Below are positions 24,962-34,430 of a stretch of 64,000 bases of DNA, piece after piece. A program made the translations under genes and the position numbers. Numbering within the stretch: position 1 is the first letter of the stretch; every line of letters starts with the position of its first letter. This stretch comes from DASPJL01 sp035628645 (GTDB lineage: Bacteria; Bacteroidota; Bacteroidia; Cytophagales; Cyclobacteriaceae), in contig DASPJL010000195.1 in NCBI GenBank assembly GCA_035628645.1, forward strand, positions 62,001 to 126,000. The letters are read 5' to 3'. The notes beneath the pieces were generated by a model. It saw nothing but the letters and a program-made list of their open reading frames with translations. It made no database searches and was not told where the DNA came from.

Positions 24962-27910
24962 CTATCTGCTTATCCTATTGTATTCATTATTAAATATAGT
25001 ATCATATTTTGAAGCTTTGTCAGCCTTACCTGCTTCCTTGTAAAACTCTCCCAATTGCTGAAGCATATAAATATTCCTTTGAAGGTTAAAACTCTTTCTG
25101 TCCCCAATTGAAGTTGCAAACCGTACCTCTTCCTGAGCTCTTTTACTTAAAATGTCAGCTATGTGATCAGCTTCTTTTTCCGCCCCTACTGTTAATAGAA
25201 GAGGGATGTACTGGAAGCTGTATATATCATAAGGCACACCTTCATCTGGCATTGCAGACAAAGATTTTAACAGGGCTTTTTTAGCCAGGTCTGTTTTTCC
25301 TTCATTGATTAATTGAGTTGCAAGGGCATGAAAACTTGCTCTATGGTTCAATACAAAGCTTCTGTAATCATCGTTGTAATATACATCCGGATTGTCAAGT
25401 TCTCTATAGAAGAAATTGTTCATCAAATTGTCGTACATAATATCCGAGGCTACAAAATCTCCTCCTGTTGGGTTTTCGGCAGGTAAAAGTCTAAAAGCAT
25501 TTCCCTCCATTTGAACAAAAGGCTCCAGATTTAAATTTGTGCTTTGTAAGGATGTATTATTGAAATATATTGGCCTTTTCCATTGATTGGAAGCTATAAT
25601 ATCTAAAATTACCAAGTCATTTTTCTCAAGGTGGCTTCCTTTAATATTCCAGGCCATTAAATCTACCACCTGATCTTCCCGGTATTTAGGAATAATTCCA
25701 CTATTAAGAACTGATTGTTTATCAACCTGCATAAATAGATTTTTGGAAGGCACTTTTATAGTTGCATCACCGGTTTGAAGTGGAACCATGATAGCAGGAT
25801 GTTTTTCCTTTATAAGTTTAAGGTATTGGTTTAAGTTAATACCTTCCTTTACGCTCGGATTTTCTATTACAGGAATATATTCGTTTTTCCCTTGCAAATA
25901 AACCTCGTTACCTAATGAAATTGGAAGCGGAGCAGATTTGTTTACCTGCATCTTCATTTGACGGATGTACCAATCTGTGCTTAAGTAGCTCAGTACTACT
26001 ACCCTTACGTCTGTTCTGAATCCTTCTACTTCTTGTGCATACCACAACGGGAAAGTATCGTTGTCTCCTCCGGTAAATAGGATTGCATTGGGTGCACAAG
26101 AGTTTAAGAAGTTTTTAGCAGAATCAACTGAAAAATAACGATTACTTCTGTCGTGGTCATTCCAGTTTTCAGCGGCCATTATTCCGGGAATAAACAGACA
26201 AAGTAATGTAACTGTTGCTGCCCGGAGTTTCTCATTTTTTAATGTATTTTGTAGCAAATCAAAAATTGCCAGCGCGCCAAATCCTATCCAGATGGAAAAT
26301 ACATAAAATGAACCGGCGTAGGCATAGTCTCTTTCCCGAGGTTCGATAGGGGGAGAGTTAAGGTATAGGATGATTGCAATTCCTGTAAAGAAGAAGAACA
26401 TCATTACCACCCAAAATCTTTTTTTATCCTTATTTAATTGAAAGAAAAGACCGAGAAGACCAAGGACAAGCGGAAGCATAAAATAATTGTTTCTGCCTTT
26501 GTTGTTTTTGATAGAACTGGGTAATAATTCAGAACTACTCCATGGTGTAAGAAATCCTGCATCCTGAATATCACTTTCCCTTCCGGAAAAATTCCACATA
26601 AAGTACCGGAAATACATATGTCCTAATTGGTGCTTAAACAGGTATTCCAGGTTATCAGACATCTTGGGTTTTTCTTCAGGTCCGAGGTTCATGATTTGCC
26701 TGTATTTTTCTATATGGGAAGGCTGTTTACTATAAGCTCTTGGAAACAGCGTTTCACTTTCCCGCGAATAAACATTCTTTATTCGGTAATCGATGATCTC
26801 ATATTTATTTTTCCCCTTTTTGTATACAGCATCACCTTTTATCTGGTCTTCAACTTCACTTGTAAAATAAGCACCGTATAATAATGGCCTGTCCCCATAT
26901 TGTTCTCTTTTTAAATAAGATATAAAACTCATCACGTCTTGAGGATCATTTTCATCAATTGGAGGATTGAAGTTTGACCGAATGACGATAATCGCATAGG
27001 ATGAGTATCCAATCAAAACAAAAGCGAAGCAAAGGAGGACCGTATTTAAAAGTTCTTTGTTGTTTTTTATTGAATATAAAATGGCATAAACTAATGCGCC
27101 AAAGAATAAAATCATAAAAAATATAATTCCAGATCCAAATGGTAATCCAAACCCATTAACAAACCATAACTCAAATTGACCTGCAATGGAAGGAAGACCA
27201 GTAATAACGCCAGACATGATGGCTACGATGATTACAGCGCTGATCACAAACGTTGCTACTACTCCCCATAAAGTTGGCTTATATTTCTTAAAGTAGATGA
27301 TAAACGCTAAAGCGGGAATGGTCACAAGGTTAAGTAAATGGACACCGATTGAAAGGCCCATCATGTAGGCGATTAATATTAACCATCGGTTTGCCTTGCT
27401 GTCATTGGCAACCAATTCCCATTTTAATATTGCCCAGAAAACAAATGCGGTAAAGAATGATGACATTGCATACACTTCGCCTTCCACAGCTGAAAACCAA
27501 AAGGAGTCAGAAAAAGTATAAGAAAGCGCTCCCACTATTCCTGCACCCATTACGGCCAAAGTTTGTCCCTGTGATAATTCTTCTGCTGTTTTGCTAAGGA
27601 TTTTTCTTCCCAACAAAGTTATTGACCAGAATAAAAATAAAATTGTAAAGCTGCTGCTAAGCACGGATACCATGTTTATCCAGAAAGCCACTGTTGTTAC
27701 ATCACTGGCAAAAAAAGAAAACATCCTTCCTATTAACAGGAATAAAGGAGCTCCGGGTGGATGAGGAACTTCTAATTTGTAGGATACCGCAATAAATTCA
27801 CCACAGTCCCAAAAACTTGCAGTCTGTTCAATGGTTAATACATAAACAATAGTAGCAATGGCAAAAACTGTCCAACCTATAATATTGTTGATCCTTGAGA
27901 ATTTAAACAT
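24962..27910 (-). CDS. DUF2723 multi-spanning membrane protein (GT-C/TMEM260-like)
   Basis: 982 residues. The N-terminal half has about ten membrane helices and the family signatures SFWDCGEFIAVSYKLEVPHPPGAPLF (given here from the shorter cores WDCGEFI at about 35-41 and HPPGAPLF at about 50-57). The C-terminal half is soluble, with a FTGGDNDTFPLWYAQEVEGF-like segment and helical repeats. DUF2723 proteins are related to the eukaryotic TMEM260 O-mannosyltransferase and to GT-C polyprenol-sugar-dependent enzymes, so protein or glycan glycosylation on the outer face of the inner membrane is plausible. The first-loop Asp36 and Glu38 are candidate catalytic acids. Activity is unproven here. Confidence 0.85.
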   Translation of the reverse strand: MFKFSRINNIIGWTVFAIATIVYVLTIEQTASFWDCGEFIAVSYKLEVPHPPGAPLFLLIGRMFSFFASDVTTVAFWINMVSVLSSSFTILFLFWSITLLGRKILSKTAEELSQGQTLAVMGAGIVGALSYTFSDSFWFSAVEGEVYAMSSFFTAFVFWAILKWELVANDSKANRWLILIAYMMGLSIGVHLLNLVTIPALAFIIYFKKYKPTLWGVVATFVISAVIIVAIMSGVITGLPSIAGQFELWFVNGFGLPFGSGIIFFMILFFGALVYAILYSIKNNKELLNTVLLCFAFVLIGYSSYAIIVIRSNFNPPIDENDPQDVMSFISYLKREQYGDRPLLYGAYFTSEVEDQIKGDAVYKKGKNKYEIIDYRIKNVYSRESETLFPRAYSKQPSHIEKYRQIMNLGPEEKPKMSDNLEYLFKHQLGHMYFRYFMWNFSGRESDIQDAGFLTPWSSSELLPSSIKNNKGRNNYFMLPLVLGLLGLFFQLNKDKKRFWVVMMFFFFTGIAIILYLNSPPIEPRERDYAYAGSFYVFSIWIGFGALAIFDLLQNTLKNEKLRAATVTLLCLFIPGIMAAENWNDHDRSNRYFSVDSAKNFLNSCAPNAILFTGGDNDTFPLWYAQEVEGFRTDVRVVVLSYLSTDWYIRQMKMQVNKSAPLPISLGNEVYLQGKNEYIPVIENPSVKEGINLNQYLKLIKEKHPAIMVPLQTGDATIKVPSKNLFMQVDKQSVLNSGIIPKYREDQVVDLMAWNIKGSHLEKNDLVILDIIASNQWKRPIYFNNTSLQSTNLNLEPFVQMEGNAFRLLPAENPTGGDFVASDIMYDNLMNNFFYRELDNPDVYYNDDYRSFVLNHRASFHALATQLINEGKTDLAKKALLKSLSAMPDEGVPYDIYSFQYIPLLLTVGAEKEADHIADILSKRAQEEVRFATSIGDRKSFNLQRNIYMLQQLGEFYKEAGKADKASKYDTIFNNEYNRISR

Positions 27911-28082
27911 ATCAGATATTAAATGAAGGGCTAAAAATAGTAAAATTAATGTTTATAGTAGGAAAGTTTATTGGTTGTAAGACTTGTTTTTAGTTAAAAA
28001 TGGTTAAAAAGTGATTCTTTGCTTCTTCAACAAACAACTTTTGACAAATAGTCTTAATTTTTTGCCTCTGTAATTTTAAAAA

Positions 28083-28111
28083 TAAAAAAACCATCCCTTT
28101 TGAGGATGGTT
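28083..28111 (-). terminator. Rho-independent terminator after trxA
   Basis: An 8-bp stem (AACCATCC at 28089-28096, GGATGGTT at 28104-28111) with a 7-nt loop. The eight-A run on the plus strand at 28083-28090 gives the U tract on the minus strand. It ends the thioredoxin transcript. Confidence 0.85.
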
Positions 28112-28137
28112 CTGTTTTTTTAAAGTATTCTTATTAT

Positions 28138-28464
28138 CTACTTAGAAATATGAGTAGATAGTTTTTCAGTAAGTACATTTTTAGGTACTGCACCGACTTG
28201 TTTCTCAACTACTTCTCCATTTTTAATTACCAATAAAGTAGGAATACTTCGGATGCCATATTTTGCGGAAGTTGCAGGATTATTGTCTACATCCACCTTA
28301 CCAATTACGGCTTTTCCTTCAAAATCACCGGCTAATTCTTCTACAACAGGGCCAATCATTTTACAAGGACCACACCATTCAGCCCAAAAATCTACAAGAA
28401 TAGGTTTATCTGTGGCGAGTATTTTTTCAAAATTCGCATCCGTAATTTCAATTGCTTTAGCCAT
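28138..28464 (-). CDS. trxA: Thioredoxin
   Basis: 108 residues, the standard thioredoxin length. The redox site WCGPC is at residues 30-34 (VDFWAEWCGPCK), the buried Asp is Asp25, and the cis-Pro region reads IRSIPTLLVIKNG. It reduces disulfides in cytoplasmic proteins with electrons from thioredoxin reductase. The frame stays open 87 nt further upstream with another start, but the extra residues do not fit the family and a candidate promoter lies within them, so I choose the ATG at 28462-28464. It is a single gene with its own terminator. Confidence 0.95.
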   Translation of the reverse strand: MAKAIEITDANFEKILATDKPILVDFWAEWCGPCKMIGPVVEELAGDFEGKAVIGKVDVDNNPATSAKYGIRSIPTLLVIKNGEVVEKQVGAVPKNVLTEKLSTHISK

Positions 28465-28500
28465 GTTGTTTCTATGTTTAAAAATTATGCTATTACTACA

Positions 28501-28508
28501 CAAATATA
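28501..28508 (-). promoter_or_regulatory. Candidate -7 promoter element for trxA
   Basis: Read on the minus strand this is TATATTTG, a match to the Bacteroidota TAnnTTTG element, 36 nt before the chosen ATG. A TTTG is not found at -33. Its position supports the shorter thioredoxin start. Confidence 0.4.
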
Positions 28509-28568
28509 ATAGAAAAAGTTCTCCGGGGAAGAGAGTTTTTTTATAGCTCAAATGAAGTATGTTAAAAC

Positions 28569-29498
28569 CTATAGTTCTTCCAGCAAAACATTATAAATTT
28601 CTATCATACTTAAGAGGTCTTTTTTATCTACAGTTTCTTTAGGTGAATGCACATTATCCTCCGCTGCTCCTATAAAACACCAGTCGAATGGATAGGGAGA
28701 AGCCTGAAGCTCTTTTCCATCGCTCCCTCCGGAAGCTTCCACTTCCAATTGATATTTTATATTTTTTTTTCTAGCTATTTCAATTATTTTATCGACGTAA
28801 CTTCTTCTTGGAATGGATTTATCCCTCAATGAAATTACCACACCTTCTCCTGGATGTACTCCCTCTGTCACCCACGTGATGTCGGCAATTAAAGCTTGTT
28901 TGACTTTATACTTTTCGTAAATAAACTTTGCCAGATAAGGCACGGAACCTCCTCCGTGTTCTTCCCAACATGAAAAAATAAACAGTCCATTTTCTATTGT
29001 CTCAAAAAGTTTTAAAGCAACATAAACGCCTAGGCGGTTATCCAGATAACAACATTCAAGAGAGGTGTAAGTGTCCTTAAAAAAAGGCTTAAATGTTAAT
29101 TCAGTACCCGGATCAATGATTCTTTCAAAGTCAATAGAAAGTTTTCGGTGTTGTTCATCAATTTTTAAAGGTCCTTCGATTTTTCCCTTGCTATCCTTTC
29201 CAGTGAGAATATAACCTTCTTCTACGTCCGGCCCTCCTATCGGAATTATTTCGTTATTGTATCGGGCCGTAAAACCAATGGAATCCATATGAACAAATAC
29301 AGCCGTCCTTGGCTTGCCGAATGCCACTACAATACAGTCCTGAAAATCCTCACCCGAAAAGATTTCAGGTTTGGAATTCCAACCACGATTATTTTGTTCA
29401 ATATAATCTAAAATAAATTGCTTCATTAAAAGTTCATTTCCTGAGGGAGCATGAATCGAACAAAGCGTTTTGATGAGATTTAAGTCTTCTGAGCTCAA
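28569..29498 (-). CDS. M42-family metallopeptidase (glutamyl aminopeptidase-like)
   Basis: 309 residues, somewhat short for M42 (about 340-360). It begins LIKTLCSIHAPSGNE, the typical M20/M42 opening. Candidate metal ligands and catalytic residues are His and Asp in FVHMDSIGF, the Asp of CCYLDNRLGVYV, the Glu pair in SCWEEHGGGS, the Asp in LIADITW, and the His in NVHSPKETVD near the end. These are dinuclear cytoplasmic aminopeptidases. The start is TTG at 29496-29498: an in-frame stop lies 12 nt further up and the first internal Met (about residue 25) would cut the conserved start. The cleaved residue cannot be read from the sequence. Confidence 0.8.
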   Translation of the reverse strand: MSSEDLNLIKTLCSIHAPSGNELLMKQFILDYIEQNNRGWNSKPEIFSGEDFQDCIVVAFGKPRTAVFVHMDSIGFTARYNNEIIPIGGPDVEEGYILTGKDSKGKIEGPLKIDEQHRKLSIDFERIIDPGTELTFKPFFKDTYTSLECCYLDNRLGVYVALKLFETIENGLFIFSCWEEHGGGSVPYLAKFIYEKYKVKQALIADITWVTEGVHPGEGVVISLRDKSIPRRSYVDKIIEIARKKNIKYQLEVEASGGSDGKELQASPYPFDWCFIGAAEDNVHSPKETVDKKDLLSMIEIYNVLLEEL

Positions 29499-29709
29499 AA
29501 AGTTTCTAATTTAAATAATGATCAAATTTAGCTCTAAATTTCTTTTGGACCCGCAATTTAAATAATGCCGAATTGTTAAAAATATATGTACCTTTTGATT
29601 GAAAGCCATACGTCTATAATCACTACTATAAACTAAATTTGTTACCCATAAAAATTAAATATAATTCTGATTGTTAAAATTAATTAAGACCAGCAGTAAG
29701 AATTTCCGA

Positions 29710-30924
29710 ATGAAACCCAGGGGTTGTCCTTTAGGCTTTTTCATATTCTTGTTTCTATTAAACTTTTCCTCAGCAGTAAAGGCTCAAAGCCGAATGCTTT
29801 TGTTGGACAATACAGTTCAGTTGCAATCCACAGACGCTGTAAATTATATGTATAATTTTAAGTTTGACAGAGCGGAAAAGGAGTTTAAAGAGTTAAAAAA
29901 AATGTACAGCACCCATCCATTGCCCTACTTTTTGTTGGGATTAAATGAATGGTGGAAAATTGTACCTAATATAAGTAACAAGGCATATGACGATAAATTT
30001 ATCGCCTATATGGATACTGCAATTTATTGGTCAGAGAAACTTTTTGAATTGAATGAAGATGACATTGAAGCAGCTTTTTTCCTTGCCGCTGCCTATGGAT
30101 TTAAAGGACGGCTTTTTTCGGAAAGAAGCGAGTGGACAAAGGCTGCTTTTGCAGGGAAAAATTCATTGAAGTACCTGGATAAGAGCAAAAATGGTAATGA
30201 TCTGAGTCCCGAATTTCTATTTGGTGATGCACTTTATAATTATTATTCTATCTGGATTCCCGAAAATTATCCTGTTTTAAAACCCATATTGTATTTTTTC
30301 CCCAAGGGTGATAAGCAACTTGGCCTTAAGCAATTAAAGGAAGTGGCGAACAATGCTTTTTATACCAGAACAGAGGCTCAAAATTTTTTGATGAATATCT
30401 ATTCTATTTCTGAAAATAATAATCTTGAAGCCTATCACATTTCCAAATACTTGGCTGAAACTTTTCCAGACAACTCCTATTTTCAAAGGTTTTATGCCCG
30501 AATGTTATATTACATGGGCAATTATAAGGAAACAGAAGCGGTGTCGCTGGATATCTTAAATAAAATAGAAAGGAAAATGCCCGGATATGAAGGCACCAGT
30601 GGGCGCTATGCCGCTTTTTATCTGGGACAAGTATATGAATCACTTAGAAATCCCGGTAAGGCAAAGGAATACTATGTTAAAGCAATTGAATACTCTAAGG
30701 AAGTCGATGCCCTCACTTCAGGATATTATTTGTACTCGTTGACTAACCTTGCACAACTTTGCCTTGCAGAAAAAAATAAGGAAGAGGCTAAAAAATATTA
30801 CCAGGAAGTTCTCGAACATGCAGAAAAGGATCATCCTACTTACGATGAAGCAAAGAATTATATTAAGAAAAGAAAAAAACAAGAAAGAAAAGAGAACAGA
30901 AAAAAGTGGATATTTTTTGATTAA
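29710..30924 (+). CDS. Secreted TPR-repeat protein
   Basis: 404 residues from the ATG at 29710. A TTG 39 nt earlier is also in frame, but the ATG places a good signal peptide (about residues 1-26, GFFIFLFLLNFSSAVKAQ) directly at the N-terminus. The body is helical with several TPR-like units, for example about residues 45-80, 105-135 and 315-390 (AAFYLGQVYESLRNPGKAKEYYVKAI is the clearest, in shorter form LGQVYESLRNPGKAKEYY). The C-terminus is very basic. It probably acts as a periplasmic or outer-membrane scaffold; no enzymatic domain is seen. Partner unknown. Confidence 0.75.
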   Translation: MKPRGCPLGFFIFLFLLNFSSAVKAQSRMLLLDNTVQLQSTDAVNYMYNFKFDRAEKEFKELKKMYSTHPLPYFLLGLNEWWKIVPNISNKAYDDKFIAYMDTAIYWSEKLFELNEDDIEAAFFLAAAYGFKGRLFSERSEWTKAAFAGKNSLKYLDKSKNGNDLSPEFLFGDALYNYYSIWIPENYPVLKPILYFFPKGDKQLGLKQLKEVANNAFYTRTEAQNFLMNIYSISENNNLEAYHISKYLAETFPDNSYFQRFYARMLYYMGNYKETEAVSLDILNKIERKMPGYEGTSGRYAAFYLGQVYESLRNPGKAKEYYVKAIEYSKEVDALTSGYYLYSLTNLAQLCLAEKNKEEAKKYYQEVLEHAEKDHPTYDEAKNYIKKRKKQERKENRKKWIFFD

Positions 30925-31036
30925 GTGCGCTCACATCTGACAAACAACTAATTTAATTTCATAAAAAATGTTAATGTTGAATCTTTTATGGTTTTAATGT
31001 TTTTGATTGCCATTAACAAATTTCTTTTATCCCTCA

Positions 31037-31921
31037 ATGATTACCTTTCACAACAATACTATTTCTGATAAGTCATTTACTACCTCCATTATAATTCCGA
31101 CCTGGAATAATTTACCCTTCATAAAACTTTGTGTGGATAGTTTAAAGAAAAACTCCTTTTATGCTCATCAAATTATACTACACATCAACGATGGAAGCGA
31201 TGGTACTCTTGAATGGGCGAAAGCAAATAATTTAGATTACACTCATAGTGAGGAGAATGTTGGAATTTGTATTGCTTGCAATGCAGCTTCGTCTATGGCT
31301 GCAACAGATTATATTGTTTATTTGAATGATGATATGTATGCTTGTCCGGATTGGGACAAGTATTTAATGGATGCGATTCAGCACTACGGTAAGAATGATT
31401 TTTACTTTTCGGCTACGATGATTGAACCCGTTTATTCAGGGAATAAGTGTACGGCGCCGCCTTTTAATTTTGGAGATTCTCCAGAAAATTTTCAAGAAGA
31501 AACTCTGCTCAAAAGATACCCGGAATTTATAAGGCCAGACTGGAGTGGAAGCAGCTGGCCGCCATCTATTATGCACAAAACATTATGGGATATGGTTGGC
31601 GGCTTCAGTATTGAATTTAGTCCGGGAATGTATTCAGACCCTGACTTATCCATGAAACTGTGGATGACAGGCTGCAGAAATTTCAGAGGGATAGGCAATA
31701 GCCTTTTTTATCATTTTATGTCTAAAAGCACCAAAAGAATAAAGAAGAACGATGGACGGAAACAATTCCTGAAAAAATGGGGTATATCCTCCAGCTTGTT
31801 TTATAAGCACTATTTATTGTTGGGGCAAGACTATAAGGGTTTACTTGGAAAGCCGGAACGAAATCTTAAGTATAAAATAGGGGAATTAAAATGTAAGGTT
31901 AAGTTGATGTTAAATATTTGA
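31037..31921 (+). CDS. Glycosyltransferase family 2
   Basis: 294 residues from the ATG at 31037; a TTG 30 nt earlier is possible. The GT-A fold opens with SIIIPTWNNLPFIKLCVDSL, the nucleotide-binding region has HINDGSDGTLEWA, and the metal-binding DXD-type motif is in VYLNDDMYACPDWD. A later Trp/Gly-rich stretch (WSGSSWPPSIMH, then GGFSIEFSPGMYSDPDL) matches the acceptor region of this family. No membrane helix is seen. It probably adds a sugar to a surface glycan. It converges with another GT2 gene 8 nt away. Confidence 0.8.
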   Translation: MITFHNNTISDKSFTTSIIIPTWNNLPFIKLCVDSLKKNSFYAHQIILHINDGSDGTLEWAKANNLDYTHSEENVGICIACNAASSMAATDYIVYLNDDMYACPDWDKYLMDAIQHYGKNDFYFSATMIEPVYSGNKCTAPPFNFGDSPENFQEETLLKRYPEFIRPDWSGSSWPPSIMHKTLWDMVGGFSIEFSPGMYSDPDLSMKLWMTGCRNFRGIGNSLFYHFMSKSTKRIKKNDGRKQFLKKWGISSSLFYKHYLLLGQDYKGLLGKPERNLKYKIGELKCKVKLMLNI

Positions 31922-31929
31922 CCAAAATC

Positions 31930-32694
31930 CTATAGCGTCTTTTTATTCTTCTGAAGTTCTCTAAGCTTAATATATTTTAAGAAGGTTTCATGTGCGGTGT
32001 TTATACATATGACAAATCCGAAATATCCGTCAAGAATCCCGAGCTTAAAAAAATAATTTCTAATAAATTTAAATAAAGGACTTAGCAGAATTAAGAATAA
32101 AGAACTTCTCTTCCCTTTGTCATAAGCCATATTAGCCGCGATACTTGAGAAGTAATTATTTTGTTTAATTTGTTCTTCAATGGAATTTATTGTGTAATGG
32201 AGAAGATCTCCTTTTAAAGGACCGATCGATGCATTTTTATTTGGAATAAATTTATCGTGTGGATTTGTGCCGCCCCATTGCCCACTTCGCTTGTCAAATA
32301 ATCTGATTTTTTTATCAGGATACCAGCCTGAGTGTTTTATCCATTTCCCACAGAAACGATTTAATCTGTTCATATAGTATCCATCGTACTTCCAATTGTG
32401 TTTTGCTTCCAAAATCGACTGAATAAGTTCCTCGGATAATTCCTCGTCAGCGTCGAGGGAAAGGACTATATGATTTGAGCATTGTGCTAATCCGAAATTC
32501 TTTTGTTCAATGTGGCCTTTAAAGGCATTTGTAATAAATTTTGCCCCGAGGCGAACGGCGATTTCTTTTGTTCTGTCTGTAGAAAAAGAATCAACTACAA
32601 TAATTTCATCAGCTACTTTTTTAACAGATTCTATACATCGACTTATATTTTTTTCTTCGTTTAACGTAATAATTATTACTGAAAGATTTATCAC
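31930..32694 (-). CDS. Glycosyltransferase family 2, WaaE/KdtX-like
   Basis: 254 residues. It opens with LSVIIITLNEEKNISRCIESV, then DEIIVVDSFSTDRT, and carries the DXD motif in LSLDADEEL. The following GYYMNRLNRFCGKWIKHSGWYPDKKIRLF matches the LPS-core beta-glycosyltransferases WaaE/KdtX (cores RLNRFCGKWI and GWYPDKKIRL). The C-terminus has a short hydrophobic stretch (about 195-230) that may lie along the membrane. It most likely extends the lipid A inner core. The start codon is GTG at 32692-32694. Confidence 0.8.
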   Translation of the reverse strand: MINLSVIIITLNEEKNISRCIESVKKVADEIIVVDSFSTDRTKEIAVRLGAKFITNAFKGHIEQKNFGLAQCSNHIVLSLDADEELSEELIQSILEAKHNWKYDGYYMNRLNRFCGKWIKHSGWYPDKKIRLFDKRSGQWGGTNPHDKFIPNKNASIGPLKGDLLHYTINSIEEQIKQNNYFSSIAANMAYDKGKRSSLFLILLSPLFKFIRNYFFKLGILDGYFGFVICINTAHETFLKYIKLRELQKNKKTL

Positions 32695-32816
32695 TTTTTT
32701 AATTATGATTAAGATGCTTATTTTAGCCTAAATCTATTGAAAAACTAGAAATATTTCTTTGGGTTAAACAAATTGAAATTTTATAAGTTAATATATTACT
32801 ATAAAATTACTTGGTT

Positions 32817-33401
32817 ATGATAGAGGAACCTCGTCAAAATTATACAGAAACAGAAAAGCTCAGAATATTTGAAGGTGAATTTATGCCTCAGATAAATTCA
32901 ATGTATAATTTTGCCTTTAGACTTACTTTGGATGAAGACGATGCGAAGGATTTGGTACAAGATACCTATCTCAAAGCTTTTCGGTTTATTTCATCTTTTC
33001 AAAAAGGCACAAATGCTAAAGCCTGGCTGTTTAGAATTCTTAAGAACAGTTTTATTAATGACTTCCGGAAAAAAAGTAAAGAGCCTGCAAAAGTAGACTA
33101 TCAGGACGTTGAAACTTTTTACAATTCTGATGATGTTGATACTAATATCACTACTGACCTGAGAGTAGAAACAGTTCAGGATATGATTGGTGATGAGGTG
33201 TCCAATGCCTTGAATTCATTGCCGGTTGATTTCAGAACAGTTATAATTTTATGTGACCTGGAAGGATTTACATATGAAGAAATGGCAAAAATATTAGACA
33301 TACCAATAGGAACAGTGCGGTCAAGATTACATCGTGCGCGGAATATTCTTAAAGACAAGTTAAATAGCTATGCCAAGTCTATGGGTTATAACAAACAATA
33401 A
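32817..33401 (+). CDS. ECF-type RNA polymerase sigma factor
   Basis: 194 residues from the ATG at 32817; a TTG two codons earlier is in frame but unnecessary. Region 2 (about 15-90) has FRLTLDEDDAKDLVQDTYLKAF and AWLFRILKNSFINDFRK. Region 4 (about 125-185) has SLPVDFRTVIILCDLEGFTYEEMA and a helix-turn-helix IGTVRSRLHRAR. It directs RNA polymerase to envelope or stress genes. The zinc-type anti-sigma gene 5 nt downstream shows how it is held inactive. It is over 20 kb from the orphan fecR gene, so a link between them is only a possibility. Confidence 0.95.
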   Translation: MIEEPRQNYTETEKLRIFEGEFMPQINSMYNFAFRLTLDEDDAKDLVQDTYLKAFRFISSFQKGTNAKAWLFRILKNSFINDFRKKSKEPAKVDYQDVETFYNSDDVDTNITTDLRVETVQDMIGDEVSNALNSLPVDFRTVIILCDLEGFTYEEMAKILDIPIGTVRSRLHRARNILKDKLNSYAKSMGYNKQ

Positions 33402-33406
33402 TTAAT

Positions 33407-33709
33407 ATGAGCTTATCAATTACTAATTGGTTGAACAGTTTGGAAATAAAACCAATCGGGGAGCAGCCCTCTCCTTGTGAGAAAAAAAAGGGGGACTGTC
33501 TTAAAGTAATTCAATATATTCTGGATGGGGAAGCTACGGATGAACAGCAGAAACATTTTGAAAAGCATATAATTGCCTGCATCCCCTGTTTTGAGCAATA
33601 TCACTTAGATAAGTCTATTAAACTAGCGCTTCAGACAAAGATTTGTAAAAAAGAAGTCCCTCCCAATCTTGTGGAAGAAATAAGAATTAGAATCGGTAAT
33701 ATCGCTTAA
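33407..33709 (+). CDS. Zinc-binding anti-sigma factor (ZAS/RsrA-like)
   Basis: 100 residues. The motif His54-x3-Cys58-x2-Cys61 (HIIACIPC) with an earlier Cys31 matches the zinc anti-sigma (ZAS) fold, and ILDGEAT ahead of it is typical of the mycothiol/anti-sigma family. There is no membrane segment, so it is a soluble cytoplasmic anti-sigma that may sense redox state through the Cys/His site. It starts 5 nt after the sigma gene and is certainly co-expressed with it. Confidence 0.85.
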   Translation: MSLSITNWLNSLEIKPIGEQPSPCEKKKGDCLKVIQYILDGEATDEQQKHFEKHIIACIPCFEQYHLDKSIKLALQTKICKKEVPPNLVEEIRIRIGNIA

Positions 33710-33832
33710 ACGCTTTACCTTTTATTGTTGATCGACATAATTTGTCATCTTTATTATTTTTACCCGCATTTTTAACTATTCATTTTATTTATATTAAATA
33801 CTTTCATTAATTGCATTCTTAAATTTTAGCAA

Positions 33833-34405
33833 ATGCATAATGGGAAGCTTATAATATTCTCGGCTCCTTCAGGGTCAGGTAAAACTACCATCGTAAAAAG
33901 TCTGCTTGGCCATAATTCCAATTTCGGATTTTCAATTTCCGCCTGTACGCGTGACAGGAGAGGAAGAAATGAGGTACATGGAAAGGATTATTACTTCCTT
34001 ACCCCTGAAGAATTCAAAAAAAAAATTGATAAAGATGAATTTGTAGAATGGGAAGAGGTTTACCCCGGGGCTTTTTATGGTACTTTAAAGTCAGAAATAG
34101 AAAGGATCTGGGCCCAGGGCAAGCACGTTCTTTTTGATGTAGATGTGAAAGGTGGTATCAAATTAAAAGATTATTACAAGGAAAGCGCCTTGGCGATTTT
34201 CGTTAAAGTGCCCTCCATGGAGGTACTGGAAGAAAGGCTAAGAGAAAGAAATACGGACTCGGAGGAAAGCATTTCGCGCAGATTGTTCAAAGCAAAATTT
34301 GAAATGTCCTTTGAAGATAGATTTGATACAACAATTGTAAATGAAAATTTAGAAGAAGCTGTGAAAAGAGCTCAGGAATTGATAGTTAACTTTTTGAGCA
34401 AATAG
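33833..34405 (+). CDS. gmk: Guanylate kinase
   Basis: 190 residues. The P-loop APSGSGKTT is at residues 11-19. The GMP-binding part has ISACTRDRRGRNEVHGKDYYFL and FVEWEEVYPGAFYGT. The lid region ERLRERNTDSEESISRRL is complete. It phosphorylates GMP/dGMP to the diphosphate in nucleotide synthesis. A 25-nt gap separates it from nadD, so the two probably form an operon. The gap to the anti-sigma gene (123 nt) shows no clear promoter. Confidence 0.95.
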   Translation: MHNGKLIIFSAPSGSGKTTIVKSLLGHNSNFGFSISACTRDRRGRNEVHGKDYYFLTPEEFKKKIDKDEFVEWEEVYPGAFYGTLKSEIERIWAQGKHVLFDVDVKGGIKLKDYYKESALAIFVKVPSMEVLEERLRERNTDSEESISRRLFKAKFEMSFEDRFDTTIVNENLEEAVKRAQELIVNFLSK

Positions 34406-34430
34406 ATTTTAAAAATCATAAAAAGACAAA

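Noticed and set aside
28465..28551. N-terminal extension of thioredoxin
   Set aside because: Standard thioredoxin length is reached from 28464, and a TAnnTTTG element lies inside the extension.
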